Of a stretch of DNA of 64,000 nucleotides, positions 25,514 to 35,225 are shown piece after piece; position 1 is the stretch's first letter; each line of letters opens with the position of its first letter. A model generated the notes under the pieces. It did not search any database. It was not told the DNA's origin and was given only the letters and a program-made list of their open reading frames with translations. Source of the stretch: an uncultured Lachnospiraceae bacterium (GTDB taxonomy: Bacteria > Bacillota > Clostridia > Lachnospirales > Lachnospiraceae); the NCBI GenBank assembly GCA_910584915.1, contig CAJUDM010000021.1:1-64000 (forward strand), read 5' to 3'. The position numbers and the translations under genes are program-made.

Positions 25514-27457
25514 ATGATGCAACAAAGGCTTAAGAGCGTGGCGCTGGAAAATGTTCGGATCCACGATGTATTTTGGGATAAATATATTGATCTGGTGGAA
25601 GATGTGATCCTGCCTTTTCAATGGGAACTGATCAATGACCGGGTGGAAGGGGCGGAAAAAAGTTACTGTATCCAGAACTTTCGCATTGTCAATGAAAAAA
25701 GAAAAGAACCTCATATGGGAATGGTGTTTCAGGATACGGATGTCGCGAAGTGGCTGGAGGCGGTCGCGTATTCTCTCGCCAAAAAGCCGAATGCGAAGCT
25801 GGAGGAACTGGCTGACCAGGCGATCAGCCTGATTGAGGGAGCCCAGTGTGAAGACGGATATCTGAATACATATTATACGATCACAGGCAAGGAGCGCTGG
25901 TCTGATCTGTTGGAAGGACATGAACTGTACACGGCTGGACATATGATAGAAGCGGCGGTCGCCTATTATGAGGCGACCGGGAAGGAAAAGTTTCTGAGAG
26001 TGGTATCCAGGTTTGCCGATTATATGTGTGATGTATTTGGCAGTGAGGAGGGAAAGAATCATGGATATCCCGGTCATCCGGAAGTGGAACTGGCGTTAGT
26101 GAAACTCTATCACACTACGGGGGAAGAGCGGTATCTGGCGCTTGCGGATCACTTTGTGAGGAGCCGTGGAGAACAGCCCTGCTATTTTGAGAAAGAAGAC
26201 TGTGTGAGGGAAGGCAATTATATTTTCCCGGAGTTTGCGGACTTTAGGATGGATTACCTGCAGGCGCACATGCCTTTAAGGGAACAGAAGACAGCGGAAG
26301 GACATGCGGTCCGCGCGGTCTATCTGTACAGTGCTATGGCGGATCTTGCCGGTGAATACCGGGATGAAGAACTCTTAAAACAGTGCGGGGAGCTGTGGGA
26401 GAACATTACACAGAGGAGAATGTATATCACGGGGGGGATAGGTTCGGCAGCTTTCGGAGAACGGTTCACCTGTGATTACGATCTGCCGAATAATACAAAT
26501 TATTCGGAGTCCTGCGCGACGATCGGCCTTGCCATGTTCTCGAACCGGATGTTCCAGATTACCAGAGACGGGAAATATATGGATACTGTGGAGCAGGCGT
26601 TATACAATACGCTGCTCGCCGGGATCGCCATGGATGGCAGGCACTTCTTCTATGTGAATCCGCTGGAGGTGATCCCGGAGGTGGCGGAGAACAATCCGAC
26701 TATGCGCCATGTAAAGACAGAGAGGCAGAAGTGGTTTGGGGTGGCGTGCTGCCCGCCGAATATCAGCAGGACGCTTGCCTCCATGGGAAATTACATCTGT
26801 GCGGCAGGGGAGAATACCATCTATTCCAATCTGTTTATCAGCAGTGAGATCAGTGCGGAACTGGAGTGCGGAACAGTCGGTATCAGACTGGCGGCCGATT
26901 ACCCCTCAAAGGGAGAGATCCTGTATGGGTTCACCGGCGAAGAGGCAAAGACGTTTACACTCGCGATGCGGAGGCCCGGCTACTGCAGCCGGTGTACAGT
27001 GAAAGTCAACCGGGAGGAAGTTTTTCCTCGGGAGGAAAAGGGATACCTGTATCTGAACAGAACATGGATGCCCGGAGATCAGGTGGAATTATCTCTGGAT
27101 GTACCGTTCCGGTTTGTACATTGCAATCCCAGGGTGCATGAAAATATCGGCAGGATAGCATTGATGAAGGGACCGCGGGTATACTGCCTGGAGGAGGCGG
27201 ATAACGGAAAATATTTGAGATCGGTCATGGTTTCTCCGGATGCCGAAATCACGGAAGAATATCGGGAGGATCTGCTGGGGGGGACGCTCTGCGCGGCCTT
27301 TCAGGGAAAAAGGATCGATTATTCCCAGGTATCGGAGGTACTTTACGGGGACGAAAGGCCTGCCTATACAGAGGATACATTTACCGCAGTTCCGTATTGT
27401 GAATGGAATAACCGCGGAAAAGGGGAAATGATCGTATGGATGAGGGAGTGCTTATAA
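25514..27457 (+). CDS. GH127 beta-L-arabinofuranosidase
   Basis: 647 residues, usual length for glycoside hydrolase family 127 (DUF1680). The zinc and nucleophile residues known from the bifidobacterial enzyme HypBA1 are conserved: Glu332 and Cys334 (NYSESCATIG) and the Cys412-Cys413 pair (ACCPPNISR). No signal peptide, so it acts in the cytoplasm on imported sugars, probably beta-1,2-linked arabinofuranose disaccharides from plant hydroxyproline-rich glycoproteins. Three start codons in a row (GTG ATG ATG) follow AAAGGA; I use the first ATG. Ends the catabolic cluster with a strong terminator. Confidence 0.93.
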   Translation: MMQQRLKSVALENVRIHDVFWDKYIDLVEDVILPFQWELINDRVEGAEKSYCIQNFRIVNEKRKEPHMGMVFQDTDVAKWLEAVAYSLAKKPNAKLEELADQAISLIEGAQCEDGYLNTYYTITGKERWSDLLEGHELYTAGHMIEAAVAYYEATGKEKFLRVVSRFADYMCDVFGSEEGKNHGYPGHPEVELALVKLYHTTGEERYLALADHFVRSRGEQPCYFEKEDCVREGNYIFPEFADFRMDYLQAHMPLREQKTAEGHAVRAVYLYSAMADLAGEYRDEELLKQCGELWENITQRRMYITGGIGSAAFGERFTCDYDLPNNTNYSESCATIGLAMFSNRMFQITRDGKYMDTVEQALYNTLLAGIAMDGRHFFYVNPLEVIPEVAENNPTMRHVKTERQKWFGVACCPPNISRTLASMGNYICAAGENTIYSNLFISSEISAELECGTVGIRLAADYPSKGEILYGFTGEEAKTFTLAMRRPGYCSRCTVKVNREEVFPREEKGYLYLNRTWMPGDQVELSLDVPFRFVHCNPRVHENIGRIALMKGPRVYCLEEADNGKYLRSVMVSPDAEITEEYREDLLGGTLCAAFQGKRIDYSQVSEVLYGDERPAYTEDTFTAVPYCEWNNRGKGEMIVWMRECL

Positions 27458-27530
27458 CACATGAAATGAGGATCTGTATCCCCGAGTAATAAGGAAAACA
27501 GCCGTGTCTGTGCGACTCTTCGGCTTCCGA

Positions 27531-27571
27531 AGGCATAGTTTCCGAAAATTTTCGGAGACTGTGCCTTTTTT
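27531..27571 (+). terminator. terminator after the GH127 gene, probably bidirectional
   Basis: AGGCATAGTTTCCGAAAA pairs with TTTTCGGAGACTGTGCCT, wobble pairs included, followed by TTTTTT. The convergent gene at 27582 starts its 3' end just beyond and may share it. Confidence 0.85.
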
Positions 27572-27581
27572 GAAGGATGGA

Positions 27582-28067
27582 TCAGGCCGGCAGGATCACA
27601 ATGCAGTTCATATTGTAGTTGAAAGTCTGGGTATGCGGCAAAAGGTTCACTTCTGCTTTTGTGACAGTCAATAATTTTCTGAGAGTATCTAAACAATACC
27701 GATAGTCAAAATTTTCCAAAAACTGATTTTCTACCGTTATCTCAACGTGGCTTTGCGCCTGTCCGCCGAGGGAAAGTCCCATGTATATTTTAAAATCAAA
27801 AACCGCCTGCCAGAATTTGTCCGGCAGCAGATAAAATTCGATAAAAGACATATTTTCTTTATGATCTATACAGGAGCGGAGCTTTTTGAGATATCTGCTG
27901 CGGGTTCTTATTCCGTCCGGATGGAGGCTGTCGGTAAGGCAGGACACGTGGGAGAAGGCAAAGCCGTGTTTTTGTTCCTGCTCCATACAAAACTGATACC
28001 AGTTTTCCCAGACGGTGCCGGTATCGACGGGGGTGCAGAGGGCAAACAGGCTTATCATTTCACGCAT
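27582..28067 (-). CDS. hypothetical protein
   Basis: 161 residues with no recognised domain, signal or membrane segment. It begins MREMISLFALCTPVDTGTVWENWYQFC and is rich in aromatic and Cys residues (five Cys). ATG 28067 has AAAGGA six bases upstream; another in-frame ATG at 28082 has none. Single gene, convergent with the GH127 gene and divergent from the MarR gene. Confidence 0.6.
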   Translation of the reverse strand: MREMISLFALCTPVDTGTVWENWYQFCMEQEQKHGFAFSHVSCLTDSLHPDGIRTRSRYLKKLRSCIDHKENMSFIEFYLLPDKFWQAVFDFKIYMGLSLGGQAQSHVEITVENQFLENFDYRYCLDTLRKLLTVTKAEVNLLPHTQTFNYNMNCIVILPA

Positions 28068-28272
28068 GGCTGATCCTTTCATTGGGGAGGGAAGTTAATC
28101 TGTTGATTACCGCGAGCAATGAGGAAACAGGTATATTTCCCTCGGGATGATTCAAATTTTGTATGAGTTGCTGTAGATTATAATAGCACAGTTATCCGCA
28201 TAATGCCAGAAAGGACTGACATTAAATCCGGCAGAATATTTTCCTTGACAAAAGTACGCAATAATACTAAAA

Positions 28273-28292
28273 ATAGTATATATAAATACTAT
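28273..28292 (+). promoter_or_regulatory. dyad in the marR leader, candidate operator
   Basis: ATAGTAT and ATACTAT flank a six-base centre, 36 bases before the MarR start and downstream of a TTGACA at 28245. TAGTAT is shared with the boxes in front of the MATE gene, suggesting autoregulation. Confidence 0.45.
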
Positions 28293-28328
28293 AATGAAAT
28301 GCAATACGATGAGTTGGGAGGTATGGTT

Positions 28329-28760
28329 ATGCTTGCGGATGAACAGAAATTTTGGGGTGTATGGGGACAGGCAAACGGGCTCTACAGCGCCTATGCGGCT
28401 TCAAAGAATATCAATTATTATCTGCTGTTTGTTTTATATGGCCTGGAAGGACAGAAGGCGATGACACAGAAAAAGATCTGTATCTGTACCGGGCTGGCAA
28501 AGCAGACGGTCAACAGCGTGATCCGTTCCCTGAAGAAGGACGGGTATGTTGAGCTTGCCCCCGGCATGGAGGACCGCCGGGAAAAACAGATCATATTGAC
28601 AGAGAAAGGTGCTGCCTATTGCCGTGAGCTGATAACGCCCTTGCGGGAGCTGGAACATCGCGTGCTCCGGATCATGGGAAGCGAGAGGGTGCAGCAGATG
28701 ATTGACAATATTGCATTGTTCAATACATTGTTTGAGAAAGAGATGGGGAGAGAAGTTTAG
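28329..28760 (+). CDS. MarR-family transcriptional regulator
   Basis: 143 residues with a winged helix (TQKKICICTGLAKQTVNSVIRSLKKDGYVELAPGMEDRREKQIILTEKG). Of three in-frame starts I use ATG 28329, seven bases after GGGAGG; 28203 and 28323 are too far or too close. Followed by a promoter with repeated boxes and a MATE exporter, so it very likely represses that exporter. Confidence 0.88.
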   Translation: MLADEQKFWGVWGQANGLYSAYAASKNINYYLLFVLYGLEGQKAMTQKKICICTGLAKQTVNSVIRSLKKDGYVELAPGMEDRREKQIILTEKGAAYCRELITPLRELEHRVLRIMGSERVQQMIDNIALFNTLFEKEMGREV

Positions 28761-28869
28761 AGGCGCCGCAGTTGTTTTATATTGCATCCGGAGGGGTATC
28801 AGAGTGGTTTGCTCTGGTGCCTTTTTTGATGGGGCATTTATACCGTGCCGTAAAAAAAATATTTTTTTC

Positions 28870-28922
28870 TTGACATTTAGTATGTACACGGACTATAATG
28901 AATATAGTACATGTACGGACTA
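28870..28922 (+). promoter_or_regulatory. MATE promoter with duplicated operator
   Basis: TTGACA (28870-28875), 18-base spacer, TATAAT (28894-28899). Two near-identical 18-mers, TAGTATGTACACGGACTA (28878-28895) and TAGTACATGTACGGACTA (28905-28922), occupy the spacer and the start region with a 27-base period. Their position implies repression, most simply by the adjacent MarR protein. Confidence 0.7.
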
Positions 28923-28951
28923 AAATAAAAGGAAAAGGAATAGTAAAACAA

Positions 28952-30295
28952 ATGCGTGATATAAAAACTTTCTTTCGATATGTAATACCTTCCGTGTTAT
29001 CCTTTGCGTTGTCGGGAATATACACGATCGTGGACGGGTTCTTTGTGGGGAACAGCATCGGTGACCTGGGGCTTTCAGCGGTCAATATCGCATATCCGAT
29101 CGTGGCTGTGATCCAGGCGCTGGGGACCGGGATCGGCATGGGCGGCGCGATCTATTATTCGATCTGTAAGGCGGAAAAAAAGGACGCCGAGGCAAAAGAA
29201 TTTACGGCGGGAGCTTTGTGGCTTTTGATCATGTTCAGTGCTGTTTTGACCGTTTTGATCTCCCTTTTGAACGGCTCTCTTCTGAGGTTGTTGGGGGCGG
29301 ACGGGCAGCTTCTCTCGCTGGGCGAGGAGTATATTGCCGTGATCGCCCTGGGCTCGGCTCTGCAGGTGATCGGTACGGGGTTAGTTCCTTTTATCCGCAA
29401 TCACGGCGGCTCTTTTTATGCGATGGTTTCCATGATCGCGGGATTTGTCACAAATATTATTTTGGATTATCTGTTTGTATGGGTACTGGATCAGGGCGTT
29501 GCGGGCGCGGCATGGGCGACCATTATCGGGCAGGGCGTTACGATGCTGATCGCGCTGGCGTATCTGCTGCGAAAAAAGCAGTTTACACTGCGCATTCCCC
29601 TCTCGAAGATGGGGACAGTGTCCGCCTCCGTTATCAAGATCGGAATCGCGCCCTTCGGGCTTGCCATGTCGCCCAATATCTCGTTGATCATCATCAACCG
29701 TTTTTCTGCCTCCTACGGCGGGGATGCGGCGATCGCCACCTATGCGTGCATCGCGTATGTGATCTGCATTATCTATCTGATCCTGCAGGGTGTCGGGGAC
29801 GGAAGCCAGCCGTTGATCAGCCAGTGCTACGGTGAAAGAAACTGGGCCGATCTGAAATTTGTGCGGAGACTGGCATACGGATTTGCCTTTGTGTTATCTG
29901 CCGCCGGCTGTGTCATTATGTATCTGACAAGGGAGAGCCTTGGCATATTATTCGGGGCATCGGGTGAAGTGAACAGTGAGATCGCGAAGATCATGCCTGT
30001 CTTTTTACTTTCCGTGCCGTTTGTGGCGATCCTGCGCATTACGACGGCGAGCTTTTACGCGACGGAGAAGAGTGCGCTCTCCTATATTCTGACTTTCATA
30101 GAGCCGCTTTTTATGCTGCTTCTGATGCTTGTTTTACCGCCCCTGTTCGGCGGGCAGATCATGATCTGGTGGAGCACGGTTTTTGCTAGGATATTGTCGG
30201 CGCTTTTGGCTTTGATTTTGAAGCGGCATGTGGACGGACAGGAGATGTCATGTGCAGGAGATAGAGATGTTTTGATAGGAGGAGGGGTGGAATAG
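28952..30295 (+). CDS. MATE-family multidrug/cation antiporter
   Basis: 447 residues, twelve transmembrane helices in two related halves (GIYTIVDGFFVGNSIGDLGLSAVNIAYPI; then PFGLAMSPNISLIIINRFSASYGGDAAIATYACI). It exports cationic drugs or metabolites using a proton or sodium gradient. ATG 28952 gives the standard start MRDIKTFFRY; the longer frame to 28898 covers the operator. Controlled by the promoter at 28870. Confidence 0.9.
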   Translation: MRDIKTFFRYVIPSVLSFALSGIYTIVDGFFVGNSIGDLGLSAVNIAYPIVAVIQALGTGIGMGGAIYYSICKAEKKDAEAKEFTAGALWLLIMFSAVLTVLISLLNGSLLRLLGADGQLLSLGEEYIAVIALGSALQVIGTGLVPFIRNHGGSFYAMVSMIAGFVTNIILDYLFVWVLDQGVAGAAWATIIGQGVTMLIALAYLLRKKQFTLRIPLSKMGTVSASVIKIGIAPFGLAMSPNISLIIINRFSASYGGDAAIATYACIAYVICIIYLILQGVGDGSQPLISQCYGERNWADLKFVRRLAYGFAFVLSAAGCVIMYLTRESLGILFGASGEVNSEIAKIMPVFLLSVPFVAILRITTASFYATEKSALSYILTFIEPLFMLLLMLVLPPLFGGQIMIWWSTVFARILSALLALILKRHVDGQEMSCAGDRDVLIGGGVE

Positions 30296-30436
30296 AGATG
30301 TCGGACAATGTGTTAACTGCTATTTTCAGGAATTTTGACGAGTATCCCTTCTGCGTTCGTCGTTTACAAAGCATTTTTTTTGCGGTAAAATACAAGAAAA
30401 ACGAGGGATAAAACCTGATTTTTGCATGGGGGAGAG

Positions 30437-32170
30437 ATGGAAGGAAGAGATTGGAGAAGGAGAGCGGGATCGGTTCTGGTATTGATCATATTTGTGACAA
30501 TGCTGTCATGTTTTGCCGGAGGAACGCTGAGAAGGGAGGAGACAGATTTAAAAACAGCGGAATCGGGAGTGGAAACGGAAAGGGAGGAAGCGGATAAAAA
30601 CCTGGCGGAGCCTGAGAAGGATTTGCAGGAAACGGAAAGGGATGATTCCGGGGAAGATATGGAGAGGAGCTTTTCGGAAGCGGGAGATACGGAGCCGGAG
30701 GAACCTGTTTTCGGAAGAGGGATAGAAAGCGAGGAGGCTCTTTCGGAGGATGTGGTGCAGGCGCTGAAAAACGGGGACACGGAGTATCTGGTGGGAGTTC
30801 CTTTCGGGGAAGAATTTGATTATGATCTCTATGAAGACTTGGGAGGAGAAGGATGCCGTCGAAAGGAGACGGAATATGACTGGTATCTAAGGTATTTATT
30901 TGAGGGGGAGGGACATCGCTTCAGCGGTTTTTCCATCGGCTCAGGGGGAGAAAGGTTTCTGGGGCTGGATCTGGAAAAATGTCCCGCTTCTGTGTTTGTC
31001 AAGGCATTTGGAGAGCCGGATACTTGTGAGAAAACAGATCTTGCGTGGGAGGGAGGTGTGCTGAGCGCCGACTGGTATTTTGAGAAGGCGGTGCTGACCG
31101 TTCAGGAGTACGAAGGCTACATCAAAGATATAGAATATAGAGCGCTGGGGGATATAGCGGACGGCGATGGAACAGAAAAGAAATCTGATTTTGCATTGCG
31201 GATGGAAGCGAAATCTGAGAATGAGAAAGTGGAGACTCTCTGCGGTTTTGGGTTTGACGAACACGATAAGGATGTTTTTTATCCGTCGGAGGAGGATGAG
31301 AGCGGCGCGCGCAACGTGGATGAATTTGTAGAAATGTATTTGGAGGAGCAGGGATTTGGGGATCAAATGCCTGACAGTACCATCTATGATGAGGATGGGC
31401 GAAAATTTGCGGAGAGTTACAGAAACGACAGAATGGATAAATTCGTATTTGTCATATATAATGGCGATCAGGTCTGTTGTGCAGTGAGAAACCTGCAGGG
31501 GACTGTTGATGCGGGACATGCCCATATTGTCTACAGCAGTGATGAAAACGGAAACACGGTGCATGAGACGCTGTACGATAAATGGGGGATGCGGGCGTCG
31601 GAGGCGTCTTACAGATACCATGACGGCGTACCGTTCCCGTTTATAACGGAAAGCTGGAATTTGAGTGATGAAGGAGGGTGGTATTTCTGCAGGGAACATA
31701 AGACGTGGTTCTATGAAGATTGCGTGGAAGCGGATAAAAACGGGAGAGTAAAGGCGACGGTCGAAACGGAAGAGTGGAATGCAAAAAATTATCTGGAATA
31801 TCCCTGTTTTTTTACGTATCGTTCGGACGGAAAAGTGGAGCGGATTCAGGAGGAGATACCGGAGGATCGGTTTGCCGAAGAACTGTTGGAATACAGGGAG
31901 AGCTATTTCGGTCATATGGAGTTTTCATATGATAACGGCGTCTTGAAGAAGATAGAACATCACCGTTCCGGTCAGGTTTACGGGACCCAGGATCAGAGCG
32001 GAACCATAGATCTTGATGAGCAGGGGCGGATGGTACATCGCTATTACTATGTGACATCCGGTTGCCACGACGAATTTTACTTTTATCACGGAGAGGAGAG
32101 AAGGCCCTGGGCAGTGCTGGACTGGTGTTATGATATCTGGGGTGTCAAAATGTACTTGCCGATGGAATAA
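30437..32170 (+). CDS. exported acidic protein of unknown function
   Basis: 577 residues. A basic N-terminus and hydrophobic stretch (SVLVLIIFVTMLSC) form a signal peptide or anchor; MLSC is only a weak lipobox. A Glu-rich low-complexity linker (residues 35-90) leads to a large domain rich in Tyr, Trp and Asp with stretches such as HETLYDKWGMRASEASYRY that recall YD-type beta repeats. No family recognised. ATG 30437 follows GGGGGAGAG; TTG 30422 is an unlikely alternative. Precedes two exported hydrolases, but promoters seem separate. Confidence 0.55.
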   Translation: MEGRDWRRRAGSVLVLIIFVTMLSCFAGGTLRREETDLKTAESGVETEREEADKNLAEPEKDLQETERDDSGEDMERSFSEAGDTEPEEPVFGRGIESEEALSEDVVQALKNGDTEYLVGVPFGEEFDYDLYEDLGGEGCRRKETEYDWYLRYLFEGEGHRFSGFSIGSGGERFLGLDLEKCPASVFVKAFGEPDTCEKTDLAWEGGVLSADWYFEKAVLTVQEYEGYIKDIEYRALGDIADGDGTEKKSDFALRMEAKSENEKVETLCGFGFDEHDKDVFYPSEEDESGARNVDEFVEMYLEEQGFGDQMPDSTIYDEDGRKFAESYRNDRMDKFVFVIYNGDQVCCAVRNLQGTVDAGHAHIVYSSDENGNTVHETLYDKWGMRASEASYRYHDGVPFPFITESWNLSDEGGWYFCREHKTWFYEDCVEADKNGRVKATVETEEWNAKNYLEYPCFFTYRSDGKVERIQEEIPEDRFAEELLEYRESYFGHMEFSYDNGVLKKIEHHRSGQVYGTQDQSGTIDLDEQGRMVHRYYYVTSGCHDEFYFYHGEERRPWAVLDWCYDIWGVKMYLPME

Positions 32171-32259
32171 ACTTTGCTGGATTATTTGTGCCAAATAGAG
32201 TATAATATCTCAGATGTTGTGTTAATACATATTTGATAGGAAGAAAGAAGCGTTACATC

Positions 32260-33726
32260 ATGAACAAAAAACTTTTCAGAAAAGCCTTCGCGCTTTTTAT
32301 CACGATCATGTTGGCGGCGTCCGTAACCGCCTGCGGATCCGGGGAGGCTGAAAGTACGGCTTCTTCTGAGAAAGGGGCGGCGGACAAAGCAGAGGAGAAA
32401 GAGGAAGGCTCCGGGGCGGCATCCTCGGGCGGCTTTGCCAAAGCGCACGATGCTTTTACAACGAAGCTGGTACGGGAAGAAAATGACGACTATCCGATCC
32501 CGGAACCGCCGGAGGGCGTTTTTGACATTGTCAGCTACTCCTCCAAAGTGGGAGATCTGGCGGCATATGTGTCCAGCGATCCGGGGGACGGCGAAAAGCA
32601 TCCGATGATCATCTGGGTGGTCGGCGGCTGGGGCAACGGCATCGACGATTTTCCGTTTACTTATCCGACGTGGGACGATGACCAGACGGGATCGGCATTC
32701 TGGCAGGAGGGTATTTTGACCATGTATCCGTCCTTCCGGGGCGGGTGCGGCAATCCGGGCTATTACGAGGCGCTCTTTGGCGAGGTGGACGATATCGTAT
32801 CCGCTTATGAGTACGCGGCGTCCCTGCCCTATGTAGATCCTGAGCGCATCTATCTGGGCGGGCACAGTACCGGCGGCACGAGGGCGCTCCTCGCCTCCGA
32901 GTACACGGACAAATTCCGGGCAGTGTTCTGTTTTGGCGCGGTGGATGAGATAAAATACCACAACAATGACCAGTTCACCTTTGATACGGATGACGAGGAA
33001 GAATATAAGATGCGCTCGCCGATCTACTGGCTGGATGATATAGAGAGCCCGACGTTCCTGATCGAGGGGCGGGACGGGAATTCGGAATGCCTGGAGCGGA
33101 TGGAGGGGGCGTCTCAGAATGACAACATACATTGCTATGTGATAGAGAATGCCGATCACTTTTCCGTGCTGGCGCCTTTGACGAGGGTTGTGGCGGAAAA
33201 GATCCTGGCGGATACAGGCGGCGAGGCGTCCATCGTTATTACTCCGGGAGAACTGGAGGAAGCGATGCGGCAGGATCCTCCCTTTCCCGTACCGGTGATG
33301 ACGGAGCGCTATGTGGAGGATCTGGGCATGACATTCGCCTGCCCTTACGTGTGGGATATCACGGTGAACGAGGATGGCAGCGGCCTGGAGGTATATTCCA
33401 GCTATAACGGGGCAAACGCGTGGGATATGACAGCGCTCTATATCACGCCCTTTGATGCCGAGGGGGAAGATGGCCTGCAGGGACTGAAGGAAAGCATAGA
33501 AGAGGAGGGTTATCCGGTGGAGGAGATATCACTCCGAGGTAATCCGGCAGTGGACGGAGCCTCCATGGTGCAGACCGATGAAGGTGATCTTTACTATCAG
33601 CGCTATATGTCGGTTCAGCACGGTGGAGAGTGCATAGTTTTCAATTTTATTGCCTACGAGGATTACATGGAGGAGGCGGTTCCTCTGTTTCAACAGATCA
33701 TCGACAGTATTGCGTTTGATGACTAA
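32260..33726 (+). CDS. lipoprotein alpha/beta hydrolase (prolyl-oligopeptidase-like), copy 1
   Basis: 488 residues. Signal peptide with lipobox VTAC (Cys near residue 25), a Ser/Glu/Ala linker, then an alpha/beta hydrolase: nucleophile elbow GGHSTGG, candidate acid in FLIEGRDGN and His in ENADHFSVLAP. After about residue 330 comes a second conserved domain (PVPVMTERYVEDLGMTFACPY...). Anchored outside the membrane, probably a peptidase or esterase. About four residues in five are identical to the next gene, a tandem duplication. ATG 32260 has weak GGAAG upstream. Confidence 0.75.
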   Translation: MNKKLFRKAFALFITIMLAASVTACGSGEAESTASSEKGAADKAEEKEEGSGAASSGGFAKAHDAFTTKLVREENDDYPIPEPPEGVFDIVSYSSKVGDLAAYVSSDPGDGEKHPMIIWVVGGWGNGIDDFPFTYPTWDDDQTGSAFWQEGILTMYPSFRGGCGNPGYYEALFGEVDDIVSAYEYAASLPYVDPERIYLGGHSTGGTRALLASEYTDKFRAVFCFGAVDEIKYHNNDQFTFDTDDEEEYKMRSPIYWLDDIESPTFLIEGRDGNSECLERMEGASQNDNIHCYVIENADHFSVLAPLTRVVAEKILADTGGEASIVITPGELEEAMRQDPPFPVPVMTERYVEDLGMTFACPYVWDITVNEDGSGLEVYSSYNGANAWDMTALYITPFDAEGEDGLQGLKESIEEEGYPVEEISLRGNPAVDGASMVQTDEGDLYYQRYMSVQHGGECIVFNFIAYEDYMEEAVPLFQQIIDSIAFDD

Positions 33727-33758
33727 ATGGCGGACGTCGGGGAAAGAGGAGTTTTTAT

Positions 33759-35225
33759 ATGAACAGAAAATGTATCATAAAAGTTTTTTCATTTATTCTT
33801 GCTGCCATAATGGCAGTGTCCATTACCGCCTGCGGTTCAGGGCGGTCTGTGGGCGATTCCAGCGGGGATGGAGCGGATGGTTCGGCTGTCGTGAAGAAAC
33901 CGGCAGGATCAAATATTGATACTTCCGGCAGTTTTGCCGAGGCGCATGATGCTTTCACGACGACGCTGGCGACGGAGGAAAGTGATGATGATCCTATTCC
34001 GGATCCGCCGGAGGGGGTCTTTGATCTGGTTTCCTATCCGTCCAAGGTGGGCAATCTGGCAGCGTATGTGTCCAGCGATCCCGGAGATGGAGAAAAGCAT
34101 CCGATGATCATCTGGGTGGTAGGAGGCTGGGGCAATGGCATCGATGACTTCCCCTGGACATATCCAGCATGGGACAACGATCAGACGGGTTCTGCTTTCT
34201 GGCAGGCAGGCGTTTTGACCATGTATCCTTCTTTCAGGGGAGGCTGCGGTAATCCCGGTTATTATGAAGCGCTGTTCGGCGAGGTGGATGATATCGTGTC
34301 GGCTTATGAGTATGCCGCATCCCTGCCCTACGTGGATCCGGAACGCATCTATCTCGGCGGCCACAGTACCGGGGGTACGAGGGCGCTCCTTGCTTCCGAG
34401 TACACAGACAAATTTCGGGCGGTGTTCTGTTTCGGGGCGGTGGATAAAATAAAATATCATAATAACAGTCAGTTTACTTTTGATAAGAGCAATCAGGATG
34501 AGTATGTTATGCGTTCCCCCATCTACTGGCTGGATAATATCAAAAGCCCGACATTTCTGATCGAGGGGCGGGATGGGAATTCGGAATGTCTGGAGCGGAT
34601 GGAAGAGGCATCTCAAAACGACAACATACGCTGTTATGTGCTGGAGGATGCCGATCATTTCTCGGTGCTGGCGCCCGCTACAAGAGTCGTGGCGGAAAAG
34701 ATCCTGGAGGACACGGGTGACGAGGTGTCCATCGCTATCACGCAGGAAGAGCTGGAGGAAGCGATGGGGGAGGATCCCCAGGCTCCTGTGCCGGTGATGA
34801 CGGAGCGCTATGTGGAGGAGCTTGGCATGACATTCTCCTGTCCTTATGTGTGGGATATCGCGGTCAGCGAGGACGGCAGCGGACTGGAGGTATATTCCCG
34901 CTATGAGGAAGCGAATGCGTGGGATATGGCGGCACTCTATATCACACTCTACGATGCCGAGGGGGGCGATACCCTGCAGATGCTGAAAGAAAATATGGAA
35001 GAGCAGGGCTATGCCGTGGAGGAGATATCGATCCAGGGCAATCCGGCAGTGGACGGAGCTTCCATGGTGCAGACCGATAATGGAGATTTCTACTATCAGC
35101 GCTACATGTCGGTTCAGCACGGTGAGGAGTGTATAGATTTTAATCTCATTGTCTATGAAGATTACGTGGAGGAGGCGGTTCTCTTGTTCCAGCAGATCAT
35201 CGACAGTATTGCGTTTGAGGATTGA
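33759..35225 (+). CDS. lipoprotein alpha/beta hydrolase, copy 2
   Basis: 488 residues, tandem paralogue of the preceding gene 32 bp away, with the same lipobox (ITAC), GGHSTGG elbow, GRDGN and DADHFSVL residues. Differences concentrate in the signal peptide and linker and in the surface stretch around residue 240, while the catalytic core is almost unchanged, suggesting purifying selection on both. Whether the copies have different substrates cannot be read from sequence. Confidence 0.75.
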   Translation: MNRKCIIKVFSFILAAIMAVSITACGSGRSVGDSSGDGADGSAVVKKPAGSNIDTSGSFAEAHDAFTTTLATEESDDDPIPDPPEGVFDLVSYPSKVGNLAAYVSSDPGDGEKHPMIIWVVGGWGNGIDDFPWTYPAWDNDQTGSAFWQAGVLTMYPSFRGGCGNPGYYEALFGEVDDIVSAYEYAASLPYVDPERIYLGGHSTGGTRALLASEYTDKFRAVFCFGAVDKIKYHNNSQFTFDKSNQDEYVMRSPIYWLDNIKSPTFLIEGRDGNSECLERMEEASQNDNIRCYVLEDADHFSVLAPATRVVAEKILEDTGDEVSIAITQEELEEAMGEDPQAPVPVMTERYVEELGMTFSCPYVWDIAVSEDGSGLEVYSRYEEANAWDMAALYITLYDAEGGDTLQMLKENMEEQGYAVEEISIQGNPAVDGASMVQTDNGDFYYQRYMSVQHGEECIDFNLIVYEDYVEEAVLLFQQIIDSIAFED

